The notes under the pieces were generated by a model that was given only the letters and a program-made list of their open reading frames with translations, did not search any database and was not told where the DNA came from. A stretch of 21,571 nt of DNA, taken from positions 1 to 21,571 of the forward strand of contig JADFVG010000018.1 of assembly GCA_015222405.1 (NCBI GenBank). Direction: 5' to 3'. Shown here in pieces: positions 6,297 to 13,022 of this stretch (its first letter is position 1; every line of letters begins with the position of its first letter). Origin of the DNA: Chloroflexota bacterium. Its GTDB lineage: Bacteria; Chloroflexota; Dehalococcoidia; E44-bin15. A program made the position numbers and the translations under genes.

Positions 6297-6557
6297 ATGC
6301 CAACATATGAATATGAATGTAGCGCCTGCCAGTTTCGCTTTGAACGAAACCAAAGGTTTGATGCTGAGCCAGTAGCTATTTGCCCCCAGTGCCAAGGCAA
6401 GGCGCGCCGCGTCCTCCATTCTGTGCCTATCTTCTTCAGGGGAAGCGGCTTTTACTCTACCGACTACGGAAGGGGATCGCGAAGCTCCAGCCCAAAGAAA
6501 AAAAAGAAGCCCGAGGAAGAGGGAGGCGCTGGCAAAGACACTGCAACAAAGGACTAG
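6297..6557 (+). CDS. FmdB-family zinc-ribbon protein
   Basis: An 86-residue protein. The N-terminus MPTYEYECSACQFRFE with CxxC at Cys8/Cys11 and a second CxxC at Cys29/Cys32 is the single zinc ribbon of the FmdB / putative regulatory protein family. The middle has the usual PIFFRGSGFYSTDY segment, and the tail is basic then acidic and low-complexity (PKKKKKPEEEG), as is common in the family. The role is unproven; FmdB was named as a possible regulator of formamidase genes, and most members have no known function. First gene of a plus-strand run with dtd 19 bp downstream. Confidence 0.88.
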   Translation: MPTYEYECSACQFRFERNQRFDAEPVAICPQCQGKARRVLHSVPIFFRGSGFYSTDYGRGSRSSSPKKKKKPEEEGGAGKDTATKD

Positions 6558-6576
6558 ACAAGAAAGCGGGGAGCAG

Positions 6577-7032
6577 GTGAAGGCACTCATGCAAAGAGTT
6601 AGCAAGGCTTCAGTCACCGTTGAGAGCCAGGTTGTAGGCAACATCGGCCGCGGACTGGTGATCTTTGTCGGCATCTCAAGTGACGACACAGAAAGGGATG
6701 CCCAATATTTGGCACAGAAAACAGTCAATCTGCGCATCTTCGCCGACAGCGAAAGCAAGTTCAACCTCTCCGCCCTGGACACCCTGGGCGAGCTTCTGGT
6801 GGTGAGCCAGTTCACCCTCCTTGCCGACACCAAAAAGGGACGCCGCCCCAGCTTCACCGGGGCAGCACCTCCAGAGCAGGCGGAAGCTCTTTTCCAGCAC
6901 TTCCTAGAATTTCTGCATCAAAGCGGGCTCAAGGTGGAGAGCGGTCGCTTCCAAGAGCATATGCACGTGGAAATCCATAATGACGGACCAGTCACCATCC
7001 TCTTGGATAGCAGGGATAAATACCCGCAATAA
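6577..7032 (+). CDS. dtd: D-aminoacyl-tRNA deacylase
   Basis: A 151-residue DTD, which hydrolyses D-amino acids (and Gly mischarged on tRNA-Ala) from tRNA in the cytoplasm. Family motifs are MQRVSKASVTV at the N-terminus, SQFTL (residues 77-81) and the signature NDGPVT (135-140) carrying the cross-subunit Gly-cisPro. Length matches the family (about 145-150). The start is GTG 6577 preceded by GGGGAG; the ATG four codons later would cut into the conserved first strand. It lies between the FmdB-like gene and the RDD gene, 15 bp before the latter. Confidence 0.95.
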   Translation: MKALMQRVSKASVTVESQVVGNIGRGLVIFVGISSDDTERDAQYLAQKTVNLRIFADSESKFNLSALDTLGELLVVSQFTLLADTKKGRRPSFTGAAPPEQAEALFQHFLEFLHQSGLKVESGRFQEHMHVEIHNDGPVTILLDSRDKYPQ

Positions 7033-7047
7033 TGAAGGAGGTTTTGG

Positions 7048-7425
7048 ATGGAAGCTACTAAGACGCCAGGGGCGGCGGAGCAAACCGAAATGGAATATGC
7101 TGGCTTCTGGACCAGGACCGGGGCCTGGTTTATGGATTTAATACTATTAGCCGTGTCCGCCTGGGGACTCATCATTGTCGCCTATTTTATCGGCCTCTGG
7201 GCCTGGCGGGGGCAAACACTGGGGCAGATGGCGGCCCACGTCAAAGTGGTGCGCCAAGATGGTAAGCCCATGGACTTGGGAACAGCCGTCCTCCGTTTCA
7301 TCGGCTACGTGGTCTGCATCCTGACCCTGGGCATCGGCTTCTTGATGATCGCCTTCGATGAACGGAAGCGAGGCCTCCACGATAGACTCGCTGGCACTTA
7401 TGTTATTCCCTTCCCCCAGGGATAG
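7048..7425 (+). CDS. RDD family membrane protein
   Basis: A 125-residue membrane protein with the RDD pattern. There is an Arg/Asp pair at the start of helix 1 (GFWTRTGAWFMDLILL, Arg23 and Asp30), the loop GQTLGQMAAHVKVVRQDG typical of the domain, and the conserved AFDERKRGLHDRLAGTYVI at the end with the third Asp. Two or three membrane helices are expected (about residues 27-50 and 82-102). The domain is slightly compact, because the loop between the first helices is very short. Function is unknown; some RDD proteins affect ion transport. A strong AAGGAGG precedes the ATG. Last gene of the fmdB-dtd run. Confidence 0.85.
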   Translation: MEATKTPGAAEQTEMEYAGFWTRTGAWFMDLILLAVSAWGLIIVAYFIGLWAWRGQTLGQMAAHVKVVRQDGKPMDLGTAVLRFIGYVVCILTLGIGFLMIAFDERKRGLHDRLAGTYVIPFPQG

Positions 7426-7516
7426 AACCTGGTGGCTCTTGTCGGGTTTCTTCAACTCAGCCAGCCGTTCATTCCGATTATGCTGCGTTAACGCCATCGG
7501 TTGCGCCTGCAAGCTA

Positions 7517-7545
7517 TTGCGATAACCTCTCCCCTATGATATTAT
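7517..7545 (+). promoter_or_regulatory. promoter of the Fur-family gene
   Basis: -35 TTGCGA (7517-7522), a 17-bp spacer and -10 TATTAT (7540-7545). The predicted start near 7552 leaves only about 9 nt before the ATG at 7561, with no Shine-Dalgarno. Confidence 0.55.
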
Positions 7546-7560
7546 TTTCTAAACGCGAAA

Positions 7561-7995
7561 ATGAAAGGCAGAGCGAAGCGGGCCAAGGAAGCAAGCGATG
7601 TTTTGCGTGAGCTGGGTTACCGGCTAACCCCACAGCGCATGCTGATTCTGGCCGCCGTGCAAGCAAGCGATAGCCACATCAGCGCCGAAGAGATCTATTC
7701 CCAAGTTCGCGCCCAATATCCCCATGTCAACATCTCCACGGTCTACCGCACCCTTGACCTGTTGAAGGGGCTGAGCCTGGTAACGGAGACGGACCTGGGT
7801 GAAGGGCGGGTGCGCTACCACTACGCCGATAAAGGCCACCATCACCATCTCGTCTGCGAAAGGTGTGGAGCTATTATAGAGGTGGACGAGGACTTGTTCT
7901 TGCCTTTGAAAAGGACTTTGCTTAAGGATTACCATTTCCAAGCCAATATAAGGCACTTCGCCATCTTTGGACGCTGTGCAAAGTGCCCAAGGTGA
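7561..7995 (+). CDS. Fur-family metalloregulator
   Basis: A 144-residue Fur-superfamily repressor. The winged helix spans about residues 12-85, with RLTPQRMLIL and the recognition region ISAEEIYSQVR...VNISTVYRTLDLL. The hinge leads to the metal-binding/dimer part with HHHHLVCERCG (His93-96, Cys99 and Cys102) and a second pair in CAKC (Cys139 and Cys142), which together form the structural zinc site. Whether it senses Fe, Zn, Ni or peroxide cannot be decided. Its place just upstream of the nickel genes makes a metal-uptake target plausible. The message appears nearly leaderless. Confidence 0.9.
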   Translation: MKGRAKRAKEASDVLRELGYRLTPQRMLILAAVQASDSHISAEEIYSQVRAQYPHVNISTVYRTLDLLKGLSLVTETDLGEGRVRYHYADKGHHHHLVCERCGAIIEVDEDLFLPLKRTLLKDYHFQANIRHFAIFGRCAKCPR

Positions 7996-8003
7996 TTTTT
8001 TTT
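7965..8003 (+). terminator. weak intrinsic terminator candidate after the Fur-family gene
   Basis: CTTTGG (7965-7970) pairs with CCAAGG (7987-7992, one G-T pair). Three bases later a run of eight T (7996-8003) begins immediately after the stop codon. The stem is short and the loop 16 nt, so efficiency is doubtful. Confidence 0.3.
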
Positions 8004-8021
8004 GGGAGTTGTTGCGATTAG

Positions 8022-8049
8022 TTGCAAATGCACCCAATAGCGTTAAAAC
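8022..8049 (+). promoter_or_regulatory. putative promoter for cooT and the nickel genes
   Basis: -35 TTGCAA (8022-8027), 16 bp, then -10 TAAAAC (8044-8049). A second TTGCGA sits at 8012-8017, giving TTGC-N8-GCAA symmetry that could be an operator. The match is only moderate. Confidence 0.35.
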
Positions 8050-8071
8050 TTGACGCAGAGGAGTGAGAGCG

Positions 8072-8260
8072 ATGTGTGAAGCCATTGTTTACCTCGTCAA
8101 CAACGGAGAGGAAAAGGGAATTATGCGGGACATCCTCTTGCTCGAGGTTCAAGGGGAGCGCCTGCTATTGGCCGACCTATTTGGCAATAGGAAAGAGTTA
8201 TCAGCCAGGATCCGGAATATCGACTTCGCCCAACATAAGGTCGTTGTTGAGGAGATATAA
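8072..8260 (+). CDS. cooT: CooT family nickel-binding protein
   Basis: A 62-residue protein starting MCEAIVYLV. CooT proteins are small homodimeric beta-barrel metallochaperones that bind one Ni(II) through the invariant Cys2 and assist maturation of carbon monoxide dehydrogenase. Cys2 is present. The rest matches the family in length and in alternating hydrophobic strands (DILLLEVQGERLLLADLFG, then HKVVVEEI). ATG 8072 is chosen over GTG 8063 because only it places Cys at position 2, with GAGGAG at 8058-8063. It stands at the head of the lipoprotein-NikL-CbiMQO run, supporting nickel as the metal. Confidence 0.82.
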   Translation: MCEAIVYLVNNGEEKGIMRDILLLEVQGERLLLADLFGNRKELSARIRNIDFAQHKVVVEEI

Positions 8261-8346
8261 GGAAAGGAGGTTTAGATTAGATGGTTTAGAAAAGGAACAC
8301 TTCTTCGTAATGGGCTTGTATAGGATACTATGTTAGGAGGATTTTA
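8261..8346 (+). other. cooT-lipoprotein spacer with an orphan ribosome site and mini-ORF
   Basis: A strong AAGGAGG (8264-8270) precedes an ATG at 8281 that reads only ATG-GTT-TAG. A second ATG at 8310 gives 8 codons ending at 8336, just before the lipoprotein's own TAGGAGG (8334-8340). This may be a decayed small gene or a translational leader. Confidence 0.35.
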
Positions 8347-9159
8347 ATGGGAAAACGACCTCTTGTGCTGGCTCTTGCTGCATTGCTTGCTGCCAGTATC
8401 ATGCTCGGCGGTTGCAGTAACGGCGAAGATGAGGTGGGGACACTTCAGTTCCATGCCAACGGTGAAGACTTTGTCCGGCAGGGATTTGTTTCCAAAGATG
8501 GCTGGAGCATTAACTTCGATCATGTGTATGTTAATCTTGCAGATGTCACCGCTTATCAGACTGACCCCCCGTATGATCCCCAATCGGGTGGCGACGTGGA
8601 AGCAGAGGTTGAGGTCGACCTTGACAGCGTGTACACCGTGGACCTGGCGGAGGGCGGCGAAAACGCTCCCCCTATCCTGATGGGCGAAGTGCAAAATGCT
8701 GCCGTAGGCCATTATAATGCCATCTCCTGGGAGATGGTCAGAGCATCATCAGGCCCCACCGCTGGCTATAGCCTGGTTATTGCCGGGACGGCCGAGAAAG
8801 ATGGTCAGAGCATTGACTTTACCATCAAGGTCGAGAAGGAATATGAATACTCTTGTGGCGAATATGTCGGCGACGAACGTAAAGGCATCGTCGAGGACGG
8901 CGGCACGGCCGATGTGGAGATGACTTTCCACTTCGACCACGTCTTTGGTGACGCCGAGAGTCCGATGAGTGACCACTTGAACATCGGCGCCGTCGGCTTT
9001 GAGCCATTTAATGGCATAGCGGAAGGTGGAAAGCTGGATAAGGACATGGCCGGGCTCCAGGCCAAACTCTCAGCAGATGATTACGCGACGCTGGTGGATG
9101 TTCTCCCCACCCTGGGTCATGTCGGCGAAGGCCATTGCCATTGCCACGAGTCCCATTAG
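8347..9159 (+). CDS. lipoprotein with His/Cys-rich C-terminal tail, putative nickel/metal binding
   Basis: A 270-residue exported lipoprotein: basic start MGKRP, hydrophobic core, and lipobox LGGC with lipidated Cys23. The mature part is rich in beta strands and acidic (DVEAEVEVDLDSVYTVDLAEGG). It has the segments WSINFDHVYVNLADVTAY and MTFHFDHVFGD, a repeated FDHV-like motif that may mark two related halves. The C-terminus ends GHVGEGHCHCHESH (257-270), five His and two Cys in 14 residues, a likely metal-binding tail. The cysteines at about 170 and in the tail add possible ligands. It has TAGGAGG upstream and lies between cooT and the transporter genes. I know no characterised member, so a periplasmic or surface nickel-binding role is inferred from context and tail. 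Confidence 0.75.
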   Translation: MGKRPLVLALAALLAASIMLGGCSNGEDEVGTLQFHANGEDFVRQGFVSKDGWSINFDHVYVNLADVTAYQTDPPYDPQSGGDVEAEVEVDLDSVYTVDLAEGGENAPPILMGEVQNAAVGHYNAISWEMVRASSGPTAGYSLVIAGTAEKDGQSIDFTIKVEKEYEYSCGEYVGDERKGIVEDGGTADVEMTFHFDHVFGDAESPMSDHLNIGAVGFEPFNGIAEGGKLDKDMAGLQAKLSADDYATLVDVLPTLGHVGEGHCHCHESH

Positions 9160-9224
9160 TCTTGACGTGAGGGGGAGGTCTGCCGGAACCTCAGCGGGGC
9201 CATCTGCTTTTAGGAGGCGTGATT

Positions 9225-9704
9225 ATGGGTAGTAAGTGGAAGGTTATCATATGCGTCACTTTTATTCTTATTATCCTTGGCCTACCGATTAAAGCCCATG
9301 CCCATGGTGTGGTGATCGAATACACGAGCAACATAAGCGACATCGAGATTGAGATCACCGCCAAGTATGATACCGGAGAGCCTATGGATGGTGCTCAGGT
9401 AGTAGTCTATGCCCCTGATGATCCCTCAACTCCCTGGCTAACGGGGGTCTGTGATGAAAAGGGCCACTTCACCTTCACCCCCGACACCTCCAAGCCAGGC
9501 ATCTGGGACGTCCAAATACGCCAGGCAGGCCACGGTGGCATCATCCATATTCCTGTCGGTGAAGATGGGGTGGCAACCAGTGGTAGCAGCGGCGGCGACT
9601 ATTCCGTCCTTCAGATTGTACTGATGTCGGTCTGCGTTATTTGGGGACTTGTTGGTACAGCGCTCTATTTGTCGTCACGAAAGATAGCACGAAAGAGAGC
9701 CTGA
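9225..9704 (+). CDS. nikL: NikL-like accessory component of a nickel ECF transporter
   Basis: A 159-residue protein. An N-terminal hydrophobic segment (about 7-22) ends at a probable signal cleavage after AHA, so the mature chain may begin HGVV. A carboxypeptidase-regulatory/DUF4198-like beta-sandwich follows (ITAKYDTGEPMDGAQVVVYAPDD, then GHFTFTPDTSKPGIWDVQI and GHGG). A C-terminal membrane helix is at about 130-150 with a basic end. This layout matches NikL/CbiL-type accessory subunits that sit with CbiM/NikM. ATG 9225 is preferred over GTG 9219 because TAGGAGG (9211-9217) is then spaced 7 nt. Its stop overlaps the cbiM start by one base (TGATG), showing translational coupling. Confidence 0.75.
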   Translation: MGSKWKVIICVTFILIILGLPIKAHAHGVVIEYTSNISDIEIEITAKYDTGEPMDGAQVVVYAPDDPSTPWLTGVCDEKGHFTFTPDTSKPGIWDVQIRQAGHGGIIHIPVGEDGVATSGSSGGDYSVLQIVLMSVCVIWGLVGTALYLSSRKIARKRA

Positions 9705-10345
9705 TGCATATCCCTGATGGTATTCTACCTGCCAGCGTGTGTGCTGCCGGCTATGGAGCCACTATACCAATCGTCTGGTATTCAATTCACAAAATAAGTA
9801 AGGAAGGAGACCCCCGAGAGAAAATCCCCAAAGCCTCTCTACTCACGGCTGCCTTCTTTGTTGCCTCCTGGATTCATATCCCGGTGCCACCTACCAGTGT
9901 TCACCTGGTTCTGAACGGCCTTTTGGGCGTTGTGCTGGGTTATTTCGCCTTCCCGGCTATTCTCATCGGCCTATTTTTCCAGGCAGTGATGTTTCAGCAC
10001 GGCGGCCTGACAACCTTAGGGGTGAACGCCGTTGTTATGGGATTGCCCGCACTACTGTCCTACTACGTATTCCGGCTTGGCAACATTCTTAGAAAAGATA
10101 ACAATATAATTACCGGAGTTTTTGGATTCTTGGCTGGCTTTTGCGCCATTGGCTTGTCGGTGTGCATCTTCCTACCTATTCTGATTACCAACATACCGAG
10201 CGGTTTCGATGTATCTACCGAGCGAGCAGCAATATACACACTTGCCTTGGCCCACGTGCCGCTGATGTTCATCGAGGGTGCCTTCACCGCGTTTGTGGCT
10301 GTCTTCCTCCAGCGGGTGCGGCCAGAACTGTTGGTCAGAGCATGA
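9704..10345 (+). CDS. cbiM: CbiM/NikM substrate-binding membrane component of cobalt/nickel ECF transporter
   Basis: A 213-residue polytopic membrane protein starting MHIPDGILPASVCAAGY, the hallmark of CbiM/NikM, in which the N-terminal Met1 amine, His2 and a later His bind Co(II) or Ni(II). The conserved PPTSVHLVLNGLLG and MFQHGGLTTLGVNAVVMG segments (second metal His and channel region) are present. The start must be ATG 9704 for His to be residue 2; upstream in-frame codons belong to nikL. It overlaps nikL by 1 base and cbiQ by 4 (ATGA). Neighbouring NikL-like and CooT proteins suggest Ni rather than Co; no cobalamin genes are visible. Confidence 0.92.
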   Translation: MHIPDGILPASVCAAGYGATIPIVWYSIHKISKEGDPREKIPKASLLTAAFFVASWIHIPVPPTSVHLVLNGLLGVVLGYFAFPAILIGLFFQAVMFQHGGLTTLGVNAVVMGLPALLSYYVFRLGNILRKDNNIITGVFGFLAGFCAIGLSVCIFLPILITNIPSGFDVSTERAAIYTLALAHVPLMFIEGAFTAFVAVFLQRVRPELLVRA

Positions 10346-11103
10346 GATTCGGATTCGATGAATATATCCACCTTGGCTCCCCATTACATCGCTGGGATCC
10401 AAGGTACAAATTGATCGGTCTTCTGGCTCTAATCTTCGCTTTCTCCTTTGTCAGTGACCTGCGTATGCTGCCGGCAATGGTGGTTGTTACTTCCGCTGCC
10501 TATATTGTCTCTAAACTGCCGGTCTCCTTCATGCTGACCCGATTACGTTACCCCTCTTTTTTCCTCCTGGCGGTGGTTCTCCTCCTGCCCTTCCTCTCGG
10601 GAGAAACCATCGTCATGAGCATCGGACCCCTCGATTTGCGACAGGAAGGGCTTGCTGCCGTGCTCTTGATAGCTACCAGGTTTCTCTCCATTCTGACGAT
10701 TGGCTTGGTTCTCTTCAGCACTGCTCCCTTTTTGACTACCATCAAAGCGATGCGCGCTTTACACCTCCCCGCCATCCTGACTGATATGGCACTTCTCACT
10801 TTCCGCTACCTTCAGGAGATCGGCGACTATCTGCATAGAATGGAGACATCGATGCGGCTTCGGGGATTTCGCCAGCGGCGCGTTAGTATTCATGGCTTCC
10901 GTATCCTGGCCTGGCTGGGCGGCAGTATCCTGGTGCGCAGTTATGAGCGGTCTGAATGGGTTTACAAGGCAATGATTCTGAGAGGCTATGGCCAAGCTGA
11001 GTCTCTTAAAGGCGAGTTTCAAGCCTCTTACACCGATGTATTTGCTCTAGGTGCTACTCTCCTGATCGCAGCTGGGTTCGTTGTAGGGGATATCCTAATA
11101 TAG
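10342..11103 (+). CDS. cbiQ: CbiQ/NikQ transmembrane component of energy-coupling-factor transporter
   Basis: A 253-residue T-component. The N-terminal LGSPLHRWDPRYKLIGLLAL and four to six hydrophobic helices fit the CbiQ family. The two cytoplasmic coupling motifs that contact the ATPase are seen as RLRG (residues 172-175, in SMRLRGFRQRR) and ILRG (212-215, in KAMILRGYG), corresponding to the Ala-Arg-Gly signatures. The start ATG 10342 overlaps the cbiM stop by 4 bp. The stop at 11101-11103 lies inside a promoter-like element for cbiO. Confidence 0.92.
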   Translation: MRFGFDEYIHLGSPLHRWDPRYKLIGLLALIFAFSFVSDLRMLPAMVVVTSAAYIVSKLPVSFMLTRLRYPSFFLLAVVLLLPFLSGETIVMSIGPLDLRQEGLAAVLLIATRFLSILTIGLVLFSTAPFLTTIKAMRALHLPAILTDMALLTFRYLQEIGDYLHRMETSMRLRGFRQRRVSIHGFRILAWLGGSILVRSYERSEWVYKAMILRGYGQAESLKGEFQASYTDVFALGATLLIAAGFVVGDILI

Positions 11104-11129
11104 ACATGGGTAAACTGCTTTGCTAGAAT
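11101..11129 (+). promoter_or_regulatory. internal promoter giving a leaderless cbiO message
   Basis: -35 TAGACA (11101-11106; 5 of 6, overlapping the cbiQ stop), a 17-bp spacer and extended -10 TGC-TAGAAT (11124-11129). The start would fall around 11136, directly at the cbiO ATG (11139), which has no Shine-Dalgarno. Confidence 0.5.
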
Positions 11130-11138
11130 AGCTCGAAC

Positions 11139-12008
11139 ATGGGTAATGAAAGATCAGACGCACCGATGTCACCAGAAGAGTTTGTCGAACCCGCGCTCAT
11201 AATTTCCGGGCTATGCTTCTCCTATCCCGACGCGCCCAACGTTTTAGAGGACGTGAATCTCAAGGTGATGCCAGGGGAGCGAGTGGGACTTATCGGCCCT
11301 AATGGAGCTGGTAAGACCACTTTGTTTCTACAAATCTGCGGTCTGCTGGAGCCGTCTGAGGGGCAGATCGTTGTGCTAGGTAAACCAGTGAAGAATCGAG
11401 ACTTTCGCCCCGAGGTTGGCCTAGTCTTCCAGAATCCAGACGATCAACTCTTCTGCCCATCGGTGCGGGACGATGTCGCCTTTGGCCTGCACAATATGGG
11501 GCTATCAAAAGACGAGGTTGAAGCGAGGGTAACGGAGGCATTATCAACGGTGGGATGCCTGGAGCTTGCTGATAGGCCTGTCCACCATCTCTCAGAAGGG
11601 GAGAAGCGCATGGTTTCAATCGCAGACGTGCTGGCAATGTGGCCGCGACTGGTAATTTATGACGAACCCAGCGCCAACCTCGACATCCGCTCTCGACGTC
11701 GCCTCATCCGCCTTTTGCAGGCATCAAAGGAGACAATGTTAATCGCCGCTCATGACCTTGAACTCGTCTTGGAAGTATGTAACCGTGTCGTACTAATTGA
11801 CAAAGGGCAGATAATTGCTGACGGGAACCCCCGCGAGATCATGGGCGATGACAGGTTGATGGAGAACCACGGTCAGGAAAAGCCCCATTCTCTTGTGCCA
11901 CATTCACACAAAAGCAACAATCGTCCAACTTTTGCAGACTCGGACAGCCGAGGAGTTGTCAAGCCTCAAGCTCGAGGCTTAAATCTAGGGCCTTCACCGA
12001 ATGGGTGA
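11139..12008 (+). CDS. cbiO: CbiO/NikO ATP-binding component of energy-coupling-factor transporter
   Basis: A 289-residue ABC ATPase powering CbiMQ. It has Walker A GPNGAGKT (53-60), Q-loop VFQNPDDQLF with Gln98, signature LSEGEKR (151-157, a variant of LSGGQ typical of CbiO), Walker B LVIYDEP (171-177) and switch His205 in IAAHDLELV. After about residue 240 there is a tail with several His (ENHGQEKPHSLVPHSH). The last 17 codons overlap the 3' end of convergent nadC by 50 bp, so the final residues may be a read-through extension. It starts 35 bp after cbiQ with no ribosome site. A later ATG at 11166 is possible but would remove nothing conserved. Confidence 0.92.
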   Translation: MGNERSDAPMSPEEFVEPALIISGLCFSYPDAPNVLEDVNLKVMPGERVGLIGPNGAGKTTLFLQICGLLEPSEGQIVVLGKPVKNRDFRPEVGLVFQNPDDQLFCPSVRDDVAFGLHNMGLSKDEVEARVTEALSTVGCLELADRPVHHLSEGEKRMVSIADVLAMWPRLVIYDEPSANLDIRSRRRLIRLLQASKETMLIAAHDLELVLEVCNRVVLIDKGQIIADGNPREIMGDDRLMENHGQEKPHSLVPHSHKSNNRPTFADSDSRGVVKPQARGLNLGPSPNG

Positions 12009-12807
12009 GGGCTCCAACGGAGATGAGGTCAACGCCGCTTTCAGCAACCTGACGCACGTTATCCAAAGTGATGCCACCAGAGGCCTCAATCAAGGCGCGC
12101 CCCTTTGCTAGCTCAACCACCTGACGCATATCCTCGATAGCCATGTTATCCAGAAGGAGGGCATCGGCGCCGGCCTCCAGTGCCTCTTCGCCCTCACCAA
12201 CGCTCTCAACCTCGACCTCTACCTTGAGGGTCGAACTTTGACGCGCCCTCTGAATTGCCTCCTTTATCCCCAGCCCCAAAGAGCGAAAAGCCGCCAGGTG
12301 GTTGTCCTTGATCAGGATGCCATCGCCGAGGTGCTGGCGGTGGTTCTTCCCCCCTCCAACGCGCACGGCATACTTCTCCAGCGGCCTTATCCCCGGGGTG
12401 GTCTTGCGGGTATCTGTAATCCAGACTTTCAGCCCCTTTGTCGCCTCAACATAGCGCGCCGTCTCCGAGGCGATGCCGCTGAGCCTGGTGAGGAAGTTGA
12501 GGGCCACCCGCTCCCCCTTGAGGATGCTCCCCGCCTTGCCCTTAATGACGGCCACCACATCTCCTTTTCGGACTTTGGCGGCATCTTGAAATAGAGCTTC
12601 AAACCGTAAAGAGGGGTCAACTCGCAGAAAGACCTCTTTAGCCACCTCTACCCCGGCCAATACCCCCTCCTCCCCGGCGATGATGGCTGCCCTCCCCTGC
12701 TGCTCAGGCGATATGAGCGCCTCAGTGGTGACATCGCCAAATGAGAGGTCCTCGGCCAGGGCGCGGTCGATTATCTGCTCAACCTGTTTCCACGAGCTAG
12801 GATGCAT
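11959..12807 (-). CDS. nadC: nicotinate-nucleotide pyrophosphorylase (quinolinate phosphoribosyltransferase)
   Basis: A 282-residue NadC, which converts quinolinate and PRPP to nicotinate mononucleotide, CO2 and PPi. Family segments are AEDLSFGDVTTEALI (about 18-32), NFLTRLSGIAS (104-114), TDTRKTTPGIRPLEKYAV (131-148), GGGKNHR (151-157), IKDNHLAA, LLDNM, EASGGI and the C-terminal ISVGALTHSVKALDLSLELEA. Length is typical. The N-terminus MHPSSWKQVEQIIDRAL begins with an ATG lying right after the hicBA insertion, with no Shine-Dalgarno. A second, truncated copy of this 5' end lies at 13261-13335. It is the last gene of the minus-strand nad cluster and overlaps cbiO by 50 bp. Confidence 0.95.
   Translation of the reverse strand: MHPSSWKQVEQIIDRALAEDLSFGDVTTEALISPEQQGRAAIIAGEEGVLAGVEVAKEVFLRVDPSLRFEALFQDAAKVRKGDVVAVIKGKAGSILKGERVALNFLTRLSGIASETARYVEATKGLKVWITDTRKTTPGIRPLEKYAVRVGGGKNHRQHLGDGILIKDNHLAAFRSLGLGIKEAIQRARQSSTLKVEVEVESVGEGEEALEAGADALLLDNMAIEDMRQVVELAKGRALIEASGGITLDNVRQVAESGVDLISVGALTHSVKALDLSLELEA
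11961..11980. repeat. hairpin at the convergent cbiO/nadC ends
   Basis: AAGCCTC (11961-11967) and GAGGCTT (11974-11980) form a perfect 7-bp stem with a 6-nt loop inside both overlapping gene ends. No T-run follows on either side, so a classic terminator is not shown. It may still pause or protect the converging transcripts. Confidence 0.4.
12757..12800. repeat. direct repeat copy 1 (within nadC 5' end)
   Basis: This 44-bp segment inside nadC is repeated at 13276-13319 in the same orientation with 40 of 44 identities. The four differences are clustered in three codons. The two copies flank hicB-hicA. Confidence 0.85.
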
Positions 12808-12833
12808 AGCATAAATGGCTTTCGAAATATTGA

Positions 12834-13022
12834 TTAATATTTGGGCTCCAATCCAGCTTGTTTACACAGTTCGTTGGCAGTTATTCTATCAAGCGTGCGA
12901 TGTCTTTTAATCGGAATCGTTTTTGTGCCATTTGTGTAGATTGAGTGCTTCCCTCCCTCACGCAATAGGTAAAATCCGTTCTCCTCAAAGTATTTTATCA
13001 GGTCACGGCGCTTGACAGCCAT
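12834..13022 (-). CDS. hicA: HicA-family mRNA interferase toxin
   Basis: A 62-residue HicA toxin with a dsRBD-like fold that cleaves mRNA during translation. The N-terminus has VKRRDLIKYFEENGFYLLREGGKHSIYTN, with the catalytic His26 in GGKH. The second conserved stretch is TIPIKRHRTLDRITANELCKQAGL. It starts immediately after the hicB stop (no intergenic base), so the order is antitoxin first, then toxin. An AT-rich palindrome AATATT-GATT-AATATT spans its stop codon (12826-12841). The pair lies between nadC and the nadC relic, and therefore looks inserted. Confidence 0.88.
   Translation of the reverse strand: MAVKRRDLIKYFEENGFYLLREGGKHSIYTNGTKTIPIKRHRTLDRITANELCKQAGLEPKY

Noticed and set aside
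6255..6857. Minus-strand open frame of 200 codons
   Set aside because: Antisense shadow of the FmdB-like gene and dtd, both of which have strong family signatures.
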